A DNA stretch of 64,000 nt from positions 930,001 to 994,000 of the forward strand of contig NC_014165.1 in NCBI RefSeq assembly GCF_000092645.1, written 5' to 3'. Position numbers and translations under genes: made by a program. Under the pieces are notes generated by a model. It saw nothing but the letters and a program-made list of their open reading frames with translations. It had not been told where the DNA came from and did not search any database. Source of the DNA: Thermobispora bispora DSM 43833 (GTDB lineage Bacteria; Actinomycetota; Actinomycetes; Streptosporangiales; Streptosporangiaceae). Positions 34,212-42,974 of the stretch are shown piece after piece; the stretch's first letter is position 1; every line of letters starts with the position of its first letter.

Positions 34212-35321
34212 TCAGGCGTCGCGGCTGCGCAGCAGGAGCATGGCCGCGTCGTCGTGGAGGGGGCCGTCGACGTGGGCGACGAGGTCGCGGCGGAGCGCTT
34301 CGAGGGCCGCCTCCGGGTCGTCGTCCTTCAGCAGCGAGACCCGCTCTTCGAGCGGGTAGAAGTGGCCCTTGCGGTCGCGGGCCTCCACCACACCGTCGGT
34401 GTAGAGGAGGATCTGGTCTCCCGGCTCGAACCGAACCGTGTACGGCCGGGGGCCTTCGACGGCGAGCATCGCCATGCCGAGCGGGGGCGCCGGCTCCTTG
34501 GGCTCGGCGAACTCGACCTTGCCGTTGGCGCGCAGGATCAGCGGCGCCGGGTGGCCGTAGTTGAGCAGGGTGAGCGTTCCGCCGGGGTGGGCCTCGGCCA
34601 GGACGGCGGTGACGAACTCCTCGCCGGACAGCCGGCGGTTGAGCGCCTTCTCCAGCCGTTCGCTCACGCCCAGCAGCTCCGGCTCGTCGTGCGCCGCCTC
34701 CCGGAAGGCGCCGAGCACGAGCGCCGCGGTCTCGACCGCCTCCAGGCCCTTGCCCTGCACGTCGCCGACGATCACGCGGACGCCGCTCGGCCCGGTCACG
34801 ACCTCATAGAGATCGCCCCCGATCCGCGCCTCGGCCTTGGCCGAGGTGTAGGAGACCGCGGCCCGCAGGTGACCGGCCCGCCGCGGCACCGGGCGCAGCA
34901 GGACGTTCTGGGCCACCGCGGCGATCGACCGCACGTCGGCGAGCTCCCGCTCCCGCCGCTGACGCTCCCTGGTCGCCAGGACGCCGGCGGCGGTGACCCC
35001 GCTGATCGTGATCAGGCTCATGTTGCCGGGGCGCCGGCCCAGGAGGTCGTTGTACAGGGAGAGGGCCACGGAGAGCGCCAGGGCGATGAGCCCGATGAGC
35101 AGCGTGCGGCGCACCCCGCCGACCAGGCTCGCGAAGGCCGGCCCCAGCGCGAGGAGGGAGATGTAGCCGACTCCCGGTCCGGTCGATAAGTCGACCGCGG
35201 CCACGATGGCCATCATGACGAACGGGAGGGCGCCCATGATCAGCTGGGACCTGCGGTTCGTCTGGCTCACGGACTTCACGGGCTCTGGTGCGGGGGAACC
35301 CTGATAGCGGCCGCTTGTCAC
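34212..35321 (-). CDS. Membrane PP2C/SpoIIE-type serine phosphatase (RsbU-like)
   Basis: A 369-residue protein. The N-terminal part (about 25-120) has three to four hydrophobic helices, then a linker helix RERQRRERELADVRSIA, then a PP2C_SIIE phosphatase domain (about 150-368). Metal-binding acidic residues are visible in ARIGGDLYEVV, VGDVQGKGLEAV, LYTDGVVEARD and DDAAMLLL. Such membrane phosphatases dephosphorylate anti-anti-sigma factors or other phosphoproteins in stress signalling. No sensor domain other than the membrane part is seen. The GTG start has GGAGG six bases upstream. Confidence 0.9.
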   Translation of the reverse strand: MTSGRYQGSPAPEPVKSVSQTNRRSQLIMGALPFVMMAIVAAVDLSTGPGVGYISLLALGPAFASLVGGVRRTLLIGLIALALSVALSLYNDLLGRRPGNMSLITISGVTAAGVLATRERQRRERELADVRSIAAVAQNVLLRPVPRRAGHLRAAVSYTSAKAEARIGGDLYEVVTGPSGVRVIVGDVQGKGLEAVETAALVLGAFREAAHDEPELLGVSERLEKALNRRLSGEEFVTAVLAEAHPGGTLTLLNYGHPAPLILRANGKVEFAEPKEPAPPLGMAMLAVEGPRPYTVRFEPGDQILLYTDGVVEARDRKGHFYPLEERVSLLKDDDPEAALEALRRDLVAHVDGPLHDDAAMLLLRSRDA

Positions 35322-35770
35322 GTGCTGCCTCCGGGGCGTGTCTGGTGCATGCTTCTGACTGCCCGGCGCGCCGTGGTCACTCTAACAATCCGTAGTGCTG
35401 CGTGGACGCCGGACGAACAAGTCGGACCGTAAAAAACGGTTGTGACTCCTAGTCGATTACATACTGCCGCCTGCATGGCCAGTCGCCCCGTAGTGAGGTA
35501 AACGAGCCCATGCGGGCACAGCTCGGTGAGGCGGCCGTCCGGCGGGATAACGCGGGTGAAGCGGGCGGGGCCGATGGGCGTGGGCGGGGACGAGCGCCCG
35601 TTCGGGGCGCGGCGGGTACGGCGGCGGGGACGCGCAGGGCCGCCCGTACCGGTCGCGGCATCGGCCCGCTGCTCGGGTCCGGGGCGGGGAGGTCCGGACC
35701 CGGGGGAGCGGTCGGGACTCGCCATCGGGTGCGCACCGGTCGCCGGCTGCGGGCGACGGCCGGGGCGGGA
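35322..35770. other. Gene-free region between phosphatase genes
   Basis: These 449 bases contain a less GC-rich stretch (35380-35470, including AACAATCC and GTAAAAAACGG), probably the promoter of the RsbU-like gene. Open frames in the rest are low-complexity. Confidence 0.5.
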
Positions 35771-36514
35771 TCACGCGGAGACCGGCTCGACGTCGGCGAC
35801 GATGCAGGAGATGTTGTCCGGGCCTCCGGCCTCGTTCGCCAGGTCGATGAGGCGGCGCACCGCCTCCTGGGGGTCCTCGACGGTGGTGAGCACGTGGTGG
35901 AGCTGCTCGGGGCCCACCACCGAGGTCAGCCCGTCCGAGCAGATGAGGTAGCGATCCCCGGGGAGCGCCTCGCGCAGGGAGAGGTCGGGGTCGGGGAGGC
36001 CGGTGGTCTCGACCGCGCGGAGGAGCAGGGAGCGGCCCGGATGCTTGGCCGCCTGGTCCGGGCTCATCTGCCCGTCGTCCACCAGCGACTGGACGAGCGT
36101 GTGGTCCCGGGTGATCTGGTAGAGCGCGCCGTCCCGGAGCATGTACGCCCGGGAGTCGCCGACGTGGGCCACGGCGAAGCGGCTGTGCCCGTCCCAGAGC
36201 ATCGCGGTGATCGTGGTCCCCATCCGCGCGAGCGAGGGGTCGCGCGCCGCCATCTCGCTGAGCCTGCGCCCGGCCTCCTGGACCGCGCCGTCGAGCGCGG
36301 CGACGAGGGCCTCCGGGTCGTCGGGGAGCGGGCCCCCTTCCAGCTCGGCCAGGGCTTCGATCGCCACCGAACTCGCGATCTCGCCGTGGCCGTGTCCCCC
36401 CATGCCGTCGGCCACGGCGAGCAGGTGTTCGCCCGCGAACACCGAATCCTCATTCTTACTGCGGGACCGTCCCACATCCGATCCGGCGGCGTAGCGAAGG
36501 CGATTGTGCGTCAT
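35771..36514 (-). CDS. PP2C-family Ser/Thr phosphatase (PstP-like)
   Basis: A 247-residue soluble PP2C phosphatase. Metal-binding and family motifs occur in order: GSDVGRSRSKNEDS, AVADGMGGHGHGEIAS, VAHVGDSRAYMLRDG, LICSDGLTSVV and DNISCIVADV. It lacks the C-terminal transmembrane helix of mycobacterial PstP. Two Ser/Thr kinases lie elsewhere in the window, but there is no evidence they are its substrates. It diverges from the N6-methylase gene across only 58 bases. A TTAACT element just upstream of the ATG and the absence of a ribosome site suggest a leaderless or nearly leaderless mRNA. Confidence 0.92.
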   Translation of the reverse strand: MTHNRLRYAAGSDVGRSRSKNEDSVFAGEHLLAVADGMGGHGHGEIASSVAIEALAELEGGPLPDDPEALVAALDGAVQEAGRRLSEMAARDPSLARMGTTITAMLWDGHSRFAVAHVGDSRAYMLRDGALYQITRDHTLVQSLVDDGQMSPDQAAKHPGRSLLLRAVETTGLPDPDLSLREALPGDRYLICSDGLTSVVGPEQLHHVLTTVEDPQEAVRRLIDLANEAGGPDNISCIVADVEPVSA

Positions 36515-36520
36515 GGTTTT

Positions 36521-36540
36521 GAGTTAACCACTGGTTGAAT
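36521..36540. promoter_or_regulatory. Palindrome AACCA-c-TGGTT in the 58-bp divergent promoter
   Basis: The 11-bp palindrome AACCACTGGTT lies within GAGTTAACCACTGGTTGAAT between the phosphatase and methylase genes. A TATGAC -10-like element follows at 36552-36557, about 15 bases before the methylase ATG. Both genes could be controlled together from this site. Confidence 0.4.
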
Positions 36541-36572
36541 GGCTTCACAAGTATGACCTAACCTGAAAAATT

Positions 36573-38600
36573 ATGAGCCAGGACGCCACGGTGAACGCGG
36601 GCGATATAGCGCGGCTGGCCGACGTCGGCAGAGCTGCGGTGAGCAATTGGCGACGTCGTTATGAGGATTTTCCCCGCCCGGTCGGCGGCACCGCGTCCAG
36701 CCCGCTGTTCTCGCTGCCGGAAGTCGAGGAATGGCTGCGCAGAAACGGCAAACTCCGCGCGGTCTCCCTCGGTGATCGAATATGGCAGCGGCTCCGGGCG
36801 TCGGCCGGTGATCTCAGGCTCGGCGACCTGCTCGGTCAGGTCGGAGCCTTTCTTTTGTTTCTCAGCAGAGACCCGGAGGGCTGGAAGCGGCTGGCCGCCG
36901 AGGACGACCCGGCGGCGCGGCTGCCCCGCCTCCTCGCGGAGGCGACGCCCGACCTTCCCGTGACGGCGGGCGGGCCTCGCCCGTCCGGCGAGCTGCTCCG
37001 CCTCATCGCCGAGATGGCGGAGCGCGAAGGCGCGATCGAGACATTCGAGTTCCTCTGTGAGCGGTTCATCGAGGTGCACAGCCGGCGTCTCGGCCTCACC
37101 CGGCCGGACGTGGCCGGCCTCATGATCCGGCTCGCGGCCGCGGACGCGGAGTCCGTGCTCGACCCGGCGTGCGGCATGGGCGGGCTGCTCCTCGCGGCGG
37201 GCGCGCCGAGACTGCTCGGCCAGGACGTCAACCACACCGTCGCCCAGCTCGCCGCCGTACGGCTGCTGCTGCGCGGCAGGGACGCCCGCATCGTCGCGGG
37301 CGACGCGCTCCGCGGCGACGGGTTCCCCGGCGAGCAGGTGGACGCGGTGGTGTGCGACCCGCCGTTCAACGAGCGGGCCTGGGGGCACGCCGAGCTGGTC
37401 GGCGACCCCCGCTGGGCGTACGGCGTGCCGCCCCGGGGCGAATCCGAGCTCGCCTGGGTGCAGCACTGCCTCGCCCACGTACGGCCCGGCGGACTGGTGG
37501 CGATCCTCATGCCCTCCGCCGCGGCCGCCCGCCGTTCCGGCCGCCGGATCAGATCCGGCCTGCTGCGGGCGGGCGCCCTCCGGGCCGTGATCACGCTCGC
37601 GGCCGCCGGCCCGGACCTGTGGCTGCTCCGCCGCCCGGCGCGCGGAGAGCCGTTGCCGGCGTCGATCCTCGTCGCCGACGCCACCGGCGACCTCGGGCTG
37701 GCCGAGGCGGCGTGGCGCGCCCACCTCGCCGGGGAGGACCTCCCGGACCGCGCCCGGGCGGTGCAGATCATCGACCTCCTCGACGACGAGGTCGACGTGG
37801 GCCCGGTGCGGCACCTCGCGTTCCGCGGCAGCGCCCGCGACTACTTCCGGGTGCGGGACCGGTTCAGCGCGGCGTCGGCGGCGCTCACCGCCGCCCTGCC
37901 CGACCTCGAGGCCCTGCCGGAGCCGGCCCCCGGATGGGAGGCGTCGGTCACCACCGTCGCCGAGCTCGCCAAGGCGGGGCTGGTCACCATCCACCATTCG
38001 TCGCTGAAGAGCATGCCCGAGCCGGCCGAGCACCGCGGCGGCGCCCCCGGGCGGCACCGCGGGGACCGCGAGGGCGGCGGGTGCCCCGGTGAGGCGACCG
38101 GGGAGGGCGGCGGTCACCGCGAGCGGCGGCTGCCCCTGCTCACCGCCGACGACCTGATGGCCGGCGGCCGGCCGTCCGGCTCGATCCCCCCGGCGGCGGG
38201 CCTGGTCACGACCCGGCCGGGCGACATCGTGGTCTCCCCCGCCACGGCGCGGGTCGTCGACGAGGGCGGCGCCGTGCTCGGCCCGCACCTCAGCCTGCTC
38301 CGGGTGGACCGCACCACGATCGATCCCGACTTCCTCGCCGGATTCCTCAGGTTCTCGGCCGCGCGGACCCGGGCGCACGTCCACTCCACCCGGGTCGACG
38401 CCCGCCGGGCCCGGGTGCCGCGGCTGCCGCTCAGCGGCCAGCGCCTCTACGGCAGGGCGTTCCGGCGGCTCCTCGAACTGGAGGACGGGGTGCGCGAGCT
38501 GGCCAGCGCCGGTCAGGCCCTCGCCCGGGCCGGCCTCGAAGGGCTCGCCTCCGGCCGGCTCCGGCCGCGCGGGCGGGCGCAGGACGGCGAACCGGGGTGA
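36573..38600 (+). CDS. Orphan N6-adenine DNA methylase with N-terminal HTH
   Basis: A 675-residue protein. Residues about 5-60 form a MerR/excisionase-like helix-turn-helix (NAGDIARLADVGRAAVSNWRRRYEDFPRP). A HsdM-like methyltransferase domain follows (about 145-400) with the SAM motif LDPACGMGGLLLAAG and catalytic motif VCDPPFNERAW. The C-terminal 280 residues resemble a specificity-type region, with a Gly/Arg-rich linker in the middle, so recognition and methylation may be in one chain. No restriction subunit is next to it. Similar orphan methylases are, to my knowledge, common in actinobacteria and uncharacterised. No ribosome site is visible; the leader is probably very short. Confidence 0.85.
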   Translation: MSQDATVNAGDIARLADVGRAAVSNWRRRYEDFPRPVGGTASSPLFSLPEVEEWLRRNGKLRAVSLGDRIWQRLRASAGDLRLGDLLGQVGAFLLFLSRDPEGWKRLAAEDDPAARLPRLLAEATPDLPVTAGGPRPSGELLRLIAEMAEREGAIETFEFLCERFIEVHSRRLGLTRPDVAGLMIRLAAADAESVLDPACGMGGLLLAAGAPRLLGQDVNHTVAQLAAVRLLLRGRDARIVAGDALRGDGFPGEQVDAVVCDPPFNERAWGHAELVGDPRWAYGVPPRGESELAWVQHCLAHVRPGGLVAILMPSAAAARRSGRRIRSGLLRAGALRAVITLAAAGPDLWLLRRPARGEPLPASILVADATGDLGLAEAAWRAHLAGEDLPDRARAVQIIDLLDDEVDVGPVRHLAFRGSARDYFRVRDRFSAASAALTAALPDLEALPEPAPGWEASVTTVAELAKAGLVTIHHSSLKSMPEPAEHRGGAPGRHRGDREGGGCPGEATGEGGGHRERRLPLLTADDLMAGGRPSGSIPPAAGLVTTRPGDIVVSPATARVVDEGGAVLGPHLSLLRVDRTTIDPDFLAGFLRFSAARTRAHVHSTRVDARRARVPRLPLSGQRLYGRAFRRLLELEDGVRELASAGQALARAGLEGLASGRLRPRGRAQDGEPG

Positions 38601-38635
38601 CCGGTGGCCGCGGGGGAGCGTGCGCACGGGGGCCA

Positions 38636-39157
38636 TCATCGCACCCTCCGGCTGAGGTGGTACCACCGGCGGCTTCTCCGCCGTCGCCGCAGCTCGCGCA
38701 GGAGCGGGAAGAGCACCCCGACCACGGCGGCCGTGCCGAGCACGGTCCAGGCGACCTGCCCGGGAGAGGCGGCGAGGTGGGAGCCGCGCTCGCCGGTGAG
38801 CACGGCGACCGCGGCGTCGAGCAGGGTCGCGCCCAGGGCGATGAGCGCCGCCGCCGCGGTCCGCGTCCCGACGCCGGCGTCCCTGGGGATCTTGCCGCAG
38901 AGCAGGCCGGCCAGGCACAGGACGAGGGCGTGCCGCCCGATGGAGTGATCGGCCGGCGGCGCGATGTCGGTGGCGAGCCCGGCCGCGAACCCCAGCAGGG
39001 CGCCCACCTGAGGCCGCGTCAGGACGGCGAGCGAGCAGACGCCGATCACCGCCAGGTCGGGGAACCCACCGGGCAGGCCCAGGCGGTTCACCACCGCGGC
39101 CTGGAGGACCGGGGCGAGCAGCACCACGGCGACGGCAGCGAGCACGAAGGGCCGCAC
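38636..39157 (-). CDS. mreD: Rod shape-determining protein MreD
   Basis: A 173-residue polytopic membrane protein with about five transmembrane helices (for example FVLAAVAVVLLAPVLQAAV, and LVLCLAGLLCGKI) and the GFAAGLATDIAPP segment typical of MreD. The C-terminus is strongly basic (RELRRRRRSRRW). It would act with MreC and penicillin-binding proteins in lateral wall or spore wall synthesis. GTG 39157 has GGGAGG nine bases upstream and begins 2 bases after the mreC stop, so the pair is coupled. No mreB, RodA or PBP gene is present nearby. Confidence 0.82.
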   Translation of the reverse strand: MRPFVLAAVAVVLLAPVLQAAVVNRLGLPGGFPDLAVIGVCSLAVLTRPQVGALLGFAAGLATDIAPPADHSIGRHALVLCLAGLLCGKIPRDAGVGTRTAAAALIALGATLLDAAVAVLTGERGSHLAASPGQVAWTVLGTAAVVGVLFPLLRELRRRRRSRRWYHLSRRVR

Positions 39158-39159
39158 GA

Positions 39160-39906
39160 TCAGCCACCTCCCGCCGCCGGGCCGGGGCCGAGCACCACGG
39201 TGACGAGGTCGAGCGAGGCGAACCGGGCGGCCGGCCGGAGCAGCGCGGTGCGGGAGCCGGCGCCGCCCTCCACCGCGATCACCGTGCCGATGGGCACGTC
39301 GGGCGCCACGGGCCGCAGGCTCGGTGAGCCCAGGGTCACCACCAGGTCGCCGGCCTTCACCTCGGCGTGGGGATTGATCAGGCTGAGCCGGAGCAGGCCG
39401 CGCTCGGGGACTCCGGTGACCACGCCCATCTCCCGGGAGTGCTCCAGCCGGGCGCCGATCGAGGACGCGCGGGCGGTGGCCAGCCGTACCGTCGCCGTGG
39501 CGGGACCGGCGTGGATGACCGTCCCGATGAGGCCGTGGCCGTCGAACACGGTCATGCCGTGTCCGACCCCGCTGCCCCGGCCGGCGTCGATGGTGACGGT
39601 CTGGTCCGGGCCGTACCCGACGACGTGGGCCGGGAGCACCCGGTAGGCGTCGGCTCCCGGGCCGGAGGCCGGTTCGCCGAGGGCCTGCAGGGCGGCGCGC
39701 AGCCGGGCGTTCTCCCGTTCCGCCTCCTCGAGCGGCCGCGGGCGCGCCACCCACCGGACCGTGGCGGAGACCGCGCTCTCCAGCGGGCCGAACACGGCCG
39801 ATCCGGCGGTCCGCATCGGGTCGAGCGTGGTCCAGTGATCCGCGGCGATCAGGAGGATGGATCCGAGCAGCAGCACGGCGGGCATCCGCCGTCCCCGCTT
39901 TCTCAT
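39160..39906 (-). CDS. mreC: Rod shape-determining protein MreC
   Basis: A 248-residue membrane-anchored protein with an N-terminal transmembrane helix (MPAVLLLGSILLIAADHW), a coiled-coil segment (LEEAERENARLRAALQAL, about 58-76), then the extracytoplasmic beta-barrel pair of MreC (VGYGPDQTVTIDAGRGSGV, GLIGTVIHAGPATATVRLAT, GDLVVTLG). It scaffolds wall-synthesis enzymes. It lies directly upstream of mreD. About 90 bases separate it from the preceding gene, and that gap may hold the promoter. Confidence 0.88.
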   Translation of the reverse strand: MRKRGRRMPAVLLLGSILLIAADHWTTLDPMRTAGSAVFGPLESAVSATVRWVARPRPLEEAERENARLRAALQALGEPASGPGADAYRVLPAHVVGYGPDQTVTIDAGRGSGVGHGMTVFDGHGLIGTVIHAGPATATVRLATARASSIGARLEHSREMGVVTGVPERGLLRLSLINPHAEVKAGDLVVTLGSPSLRPVAPDVPIGTVIAVEGGAGSRTALLRPAARFASLDLVTVVLGPGPAAGGG

Positions 39907-39998
39907 CTGCCGCCACCCTCAGGGACGGCACGTCCCCCCACGGTGATCATCCTTTCATAGTGTGGAACACGGTACGGTGCTCGGCAATCGGACGTGGG

Positions 39999-41828
39999 TC
40001 ACGGCGGCCCGTCCCCCGCGCCCCGGCCGTCCCCGGGTCCCGCGGTGGCGTTCCCGGGCGCGGCGGTGCCCGCCTCACCGCCCGTGCCGTCCGCCGGCCG
40101 TTGCGGCGCGGCCCCGTTCCGCGGGCCCGGTACGGCGGTGCCGTACCGGAGGAAGGGGTCGAGCAGGCCGGGTGACGCCTCGCCGATCAGCCGGAGCGCC
40201 TCGCCGAGCTCCACGTCCGGTACGGCGTAGCTCTGGTCGCCGGCGGCCGTGGTGGCGGTGAGCGTGCAGAGCCCGGCCCGGCGCTGGAAGAGCGACCGCC
40301 GGATCGTCCACCCGATGATGCCGTCGCACTCGAGCACCACCCGCTGGCGCCGGATGGAGCCCGACCGGGTGACCAGGTGGCCGCGGACCAGGGTGTGGCC
40401 CAGGCTCCGGTACCGGTCGACGGCGAGCAGCGCGGTCACCGGCAGCAGCGCCACCCCGGCGATCAGCGGCCACAAGGGCAGGACCTCGGTGTGCCACAGG
40501 ACGGCCAGCCCGGCCAGGGCCAGGCCGTGCGCGCCGAACGCCCGGGTGAACCGGCGCCGGCAGGCGGCGCGGCCGTGCCGTACCAGGGGAGCGGTCACCG
40601 GTGACGGACCGGCGGCCGCGGGACCGGGCGGGCCGGACCGGGAGGCCGCCTGCGCCTTGCCGTCGATGACGAGCGCCGCCACCCGCTCGGCCTCCGCGCG
40701 CGGCGCCGGCGGGAGCAGCGCCCCGCTGCGCTGGGAGCCCTGGTTCAGGCCGGTCGTCACCGCGGTCAGGGTGGCCCCGCCCACGGCCCGCAGCGTCAGG
40801 AACTCGGAGATCCGGACGCCGCGCAGCCGCCGCTCCTCGATCGTGGTCGCCCGGTTGGTGAGCAGCCCGCGGGTGACGTGCAGGGTCCCGTCGTGCCGGG
40901 TGAGCCGGAACCGCCAGAAGGCGAAGAGGTAGCCGAACGTGGAGGCGATCGCCACGATCACCACGAAGGCCGGAACCCCGATCACGAGCTGTGAGGTGAG
41001 GCCGAGGCCGCTGAACCAGTGCCACCCTTCCCGGACCGGCCCGACCCGGCGGACGTCCACGCCCCACTCGGAGAACAGCCGCCAGACGAAGGTGGCGAAG
41101 ACGCCGATGGCGACCAGGCCGGACATCGTGAACGGGGCGAACCTCACCCATCCCGGCCGGAGCTCGGCGAGCAGGGTCTCGCCCGGCCCGGGGGACGAAG
41201 CGGCCTCCCCGGCGGGCGGCCCGGTCTGCGGTGCGGGCGCGGTCGCCACGGTCTGCCCGCTCTCCGCCGCGGGCCCGGTCGCCACGGTGGGCGCGGCCCC
41301 GGCGGCGGGCCTGGTCTCGCCTCCGGCGGTGCCGCGGCGGTGGAGGAGCTCCACCCGGAGCCGGGCGGCCTCCTCGGCGCTGAGCGAGTCGAGCGTGAGC
41401 CCGGCCGAGATGCCGGAGCGGCCGGTCCCGATCTCCACCCGGGCGAGGCCGAGCATGCGGTGCAGCGGCGGGGAGGTGATGTCGACCGTGCGGATCCGGT
41501 CCCGGGGGACGGTGAGCACCTTCCGCAGCACCACGCCCTTGCGGAGCCGCACGTGCTCGGGGGTGAGCCGGTAGGTGGTGGTGAACCAGCGCAGCACGCC
41601 GTAGAGGACCACGGCGGCGACCCCGCAGAGGCTCCACACCATCCCCGGGTTGCCGCTGGAGGAGCCGGCGATGAGCAGGCCGAGCAGGGCCGGGGCCATG
41701 CGCACGACCTCCTGGACCGGGTGGATCAGCAGCATCCGCGGGCTGAGCCGGCGCCAGGGCGCGGCGCCCTCCGGGCCACCGGTCGCCTCCCGGCCGCCGC
41801 CCGGGGCCTCTTCGACCGGCCCGATCAT
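39999..41828 (-). CDS. Large PH-domain (bPH2/DUF304) membrane protein
   Basis: A 609-residue membrane protein with at least three bacterial PH-like (bPH2) modules, each next to paired transmembrane helices. The first follows LLIHPVQEVVRMAPALLGLLIAG and includes TYRLTPEHVRLRKGVVLRKVLTVPRDRIRTVDI. The second follows the helix near 330-355 (FRLTRHDGTLHVTRGLLTNR). The third contains TLVRGHLVTRSGSIRRQRVVLE. An Ala/Pro-rich linker lies between the first two and another tail at the end. It resembles YdbT of Bacillus; these proteins are implicated in membrane stress, but their function is unclear. Its ATG overlaps the stop of the small PH gene (ATGA). Confidence 0.85.
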   Translation of the reverse strand: MIGPVEEAPGGGREATGGPEGAAPWRRLSPRMLLIHPVQEVVRMAPALLGLLIAGSSSGNPGMVWSLCGVAAVVLYGVLRWFTTTYRLTPEHVRLRKGVVLRKVLTVPRDRIRTVDITSPPLHRMLGLARVEIGTGRSGISAGLTLDSLSAEEAARLRVELLHRRGTAGGETRPAAGAAPTVATGPAAESGQTVATAPAPQTGPPAGEAASSPGPGETLLAELRPGWVRFAPFTMSGLVAIGVFATFVWRLFSEWGVDVRRVGPVREGWHWFSGLGLTSQLVIGVPAFVVIVAIASTFGYLFAFWRFRLTRHDGTLHVTRGLLTNRATTIEERRLRGVRISEFLTLRAVGGATLTAVTTGLNQGSQRSGALLPPAPRAEAERVAALVIDGKAQAASRSGPPGPAAAGPSPVTAPLVRHGRAACRRRFTRAFGAHGLALAGLAVLWHTEVLPLWPLIAGVALLPVTALLAVDRYRSLGHTLVRGHLVTRSGSIRRQRVVLECDGIIGWTIRRSLFQRRAGLCTLTATTAAGDQSYAVPDVELGEALRLIGEASPGLLDPFLRYGTAVPGPRNGAAPQRPADGTGGEAGTAAPGNATAGPGDGRGAGDGPP

Positions 41829-42316
41829 GTCGCGTCGCCCGTCGTGCTCTGGACGTTGGCGGTCAGCTCGGCGACGAGGCGCCGCGCGGTCTCGGCGCCG
41901 AGCCCGGACACGCGCACCGGGCCGGCGGCCGACGCGGTGGTCACCGTCACGGTGGCGAGGCGGAACAGCCGCTCCAGCGGCCCCTGCACGCTGTCCACGG
42001 TCTGAATGCGGGATATCGGGGCGATCCGCCACTCCTGGGTGAGCCAGCCCGACCGGGTGTAGACCGCGAGCGGCGTCGCCTCCCAGCGGTGGACCCGGTA
42101 CCGCCACCACGGCATGACGGCGATGTGCGGCACGGCGAGCACCACGGTGGCGGTGAGGGCGGCGATGCGCAGGGGCTCGTGATGGTCCCGCACGACCACC
42201 CAGAACGCCTGGAACCCGGCGGCGATCAGCCAGCCGAGCAGCGCTTTGGTGAACCAATACCAGATCGCGGTACGGCTCACGCGGTGTGCGGGGGCGCGCA
42301 ACACGGGGGTCTCCAC
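41825..42316 (-). CDS. Small PH-domain (bPH2/DUF304) membrane protein
   Basis: A 163-residue protein with two transmembrane helices (about 20-38 and 45-65) followed by one bPH2 domain: RVHRWEATPLAVYTRSGWLTQEW, APISRIQTVDSVQGPLERLF and LATVTVTTASAAG. This is the YdbS-like partner; YdbS-YdbT pairs are normally adjacent, as here. GTG 42316 starts the recognisable part, with only a weak ribosome site. It is the promoter-proximal gene of the two. Confidence 0.85.
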   Translation of the reverse strand: METPVLRAPAHRVSRTAIWYWFTKALLGWLIAAGFQAFWVVVRDHHEPLRIAALTATVVLAVPHIAVMPWWRYRVHRWEATPLAVYTRSGWLTQEWRIAPISRIQTVDSVQGPLERLFRLATVTVTTASAAGPVRVSGLGAETARRLVAELTANVQSTTGDAT

Positions 42317-42767
42317 GCTTCCACCCTGCCCGATCGCGGACCGTACCGGGTAACGGGTTCCGGCAGGCGGGGGATGGCGGCCGGCCTCCGCCCGATGCGC
42401 GGCCCGGCCGGGACCACGGCACGCCCCGGGGTGGACGGCCGCGCTACGCCGCGCTTCCGGGGACGATGGGCGCCTCCCATCGGCGGCCGCCGTACATCGG
42501 CGGTCCCTGCCGTACCTGCGGCGTTCGCCGCCCGCGACCGCGGACGGCCGCGCGACCGACGATGCGCGGATCGATCGACCGCGGTGCGGCCGGCCTCTGC
42601 CGCCAGGATGCCGGTGGCCGCCGGGGGTTCTCCGGGGCCCGCCTTCAGCGGGCCGCGGCGCCGGCATGGCCGCTCCCGCGAGCGGCCCGCCGGGCGATGG
42701 CCGGCACGCGGCCGGCACCGCCCGGCGGGAGCCGTACCGGGGATGACCGCGGATCGAGGTGGCGCGG
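42317..42767. other. Gene-free region
   Basis: These 451 bases are very GC-rich and lie between two leftward genes. Nothing beyond short GC palindromes is seen. Confidence 0.5.
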
Positions 42768-42893
42768 TCACTCCTCGTCGGTGTGCCGCTTGGATCTTCG
42801 TTTCTCCTGCTTGGCGAGGCGGGCCTCCTTGATCGCCGTCCGCTTGGCCTTGCCGCTCGTCTTCGTGGGCTTCTTGCCTCGGCCGTCGGCCAT
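42768..42893 (-). CDS. Very small basic protein
   Basis: A 41-residue, Lys/Arg-rich protein beginning MADGRGKKPTKTSGKAKR and ending in a charged helix with an acidic DEE tail. It has an excellent GGAGG ribosome site 7 bases before the ATG. I recall near-identical short proteins in other actinobacteria, which supports it being real, but no function is known to me. The composition suggests nucleic acid or ribosome binding. Confidence 0.7.
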   Translation of the reverse strand: MADGRGKKPTKTSGKAKRTAIKEARLAKQEKRRSKRHTDEE

Positions 42894-42974
42894 GGTCTGT
42901 CCTCCATCCGGTATCCGACGCTGTGGGCGTCCTCCCTGGTGATACCCGATATCGGGCAAATCGGTGATTAAGGT

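Noticed and set aside
35318-35725. A 135-residue minus-strand protein overlapping the start of the RsbU-like gene
   Set aside because: The first half is random Pro/Arg/Gly sequence, there is no ribosome site, and the 3' end merges with the promoter and start of a clear gene.
36573-38600. A type I restriction-modification system
   Set aside because: Only a methylase-like gene is present; no HsdR or separate HsdS lies on either side, so an RM call is not supported.
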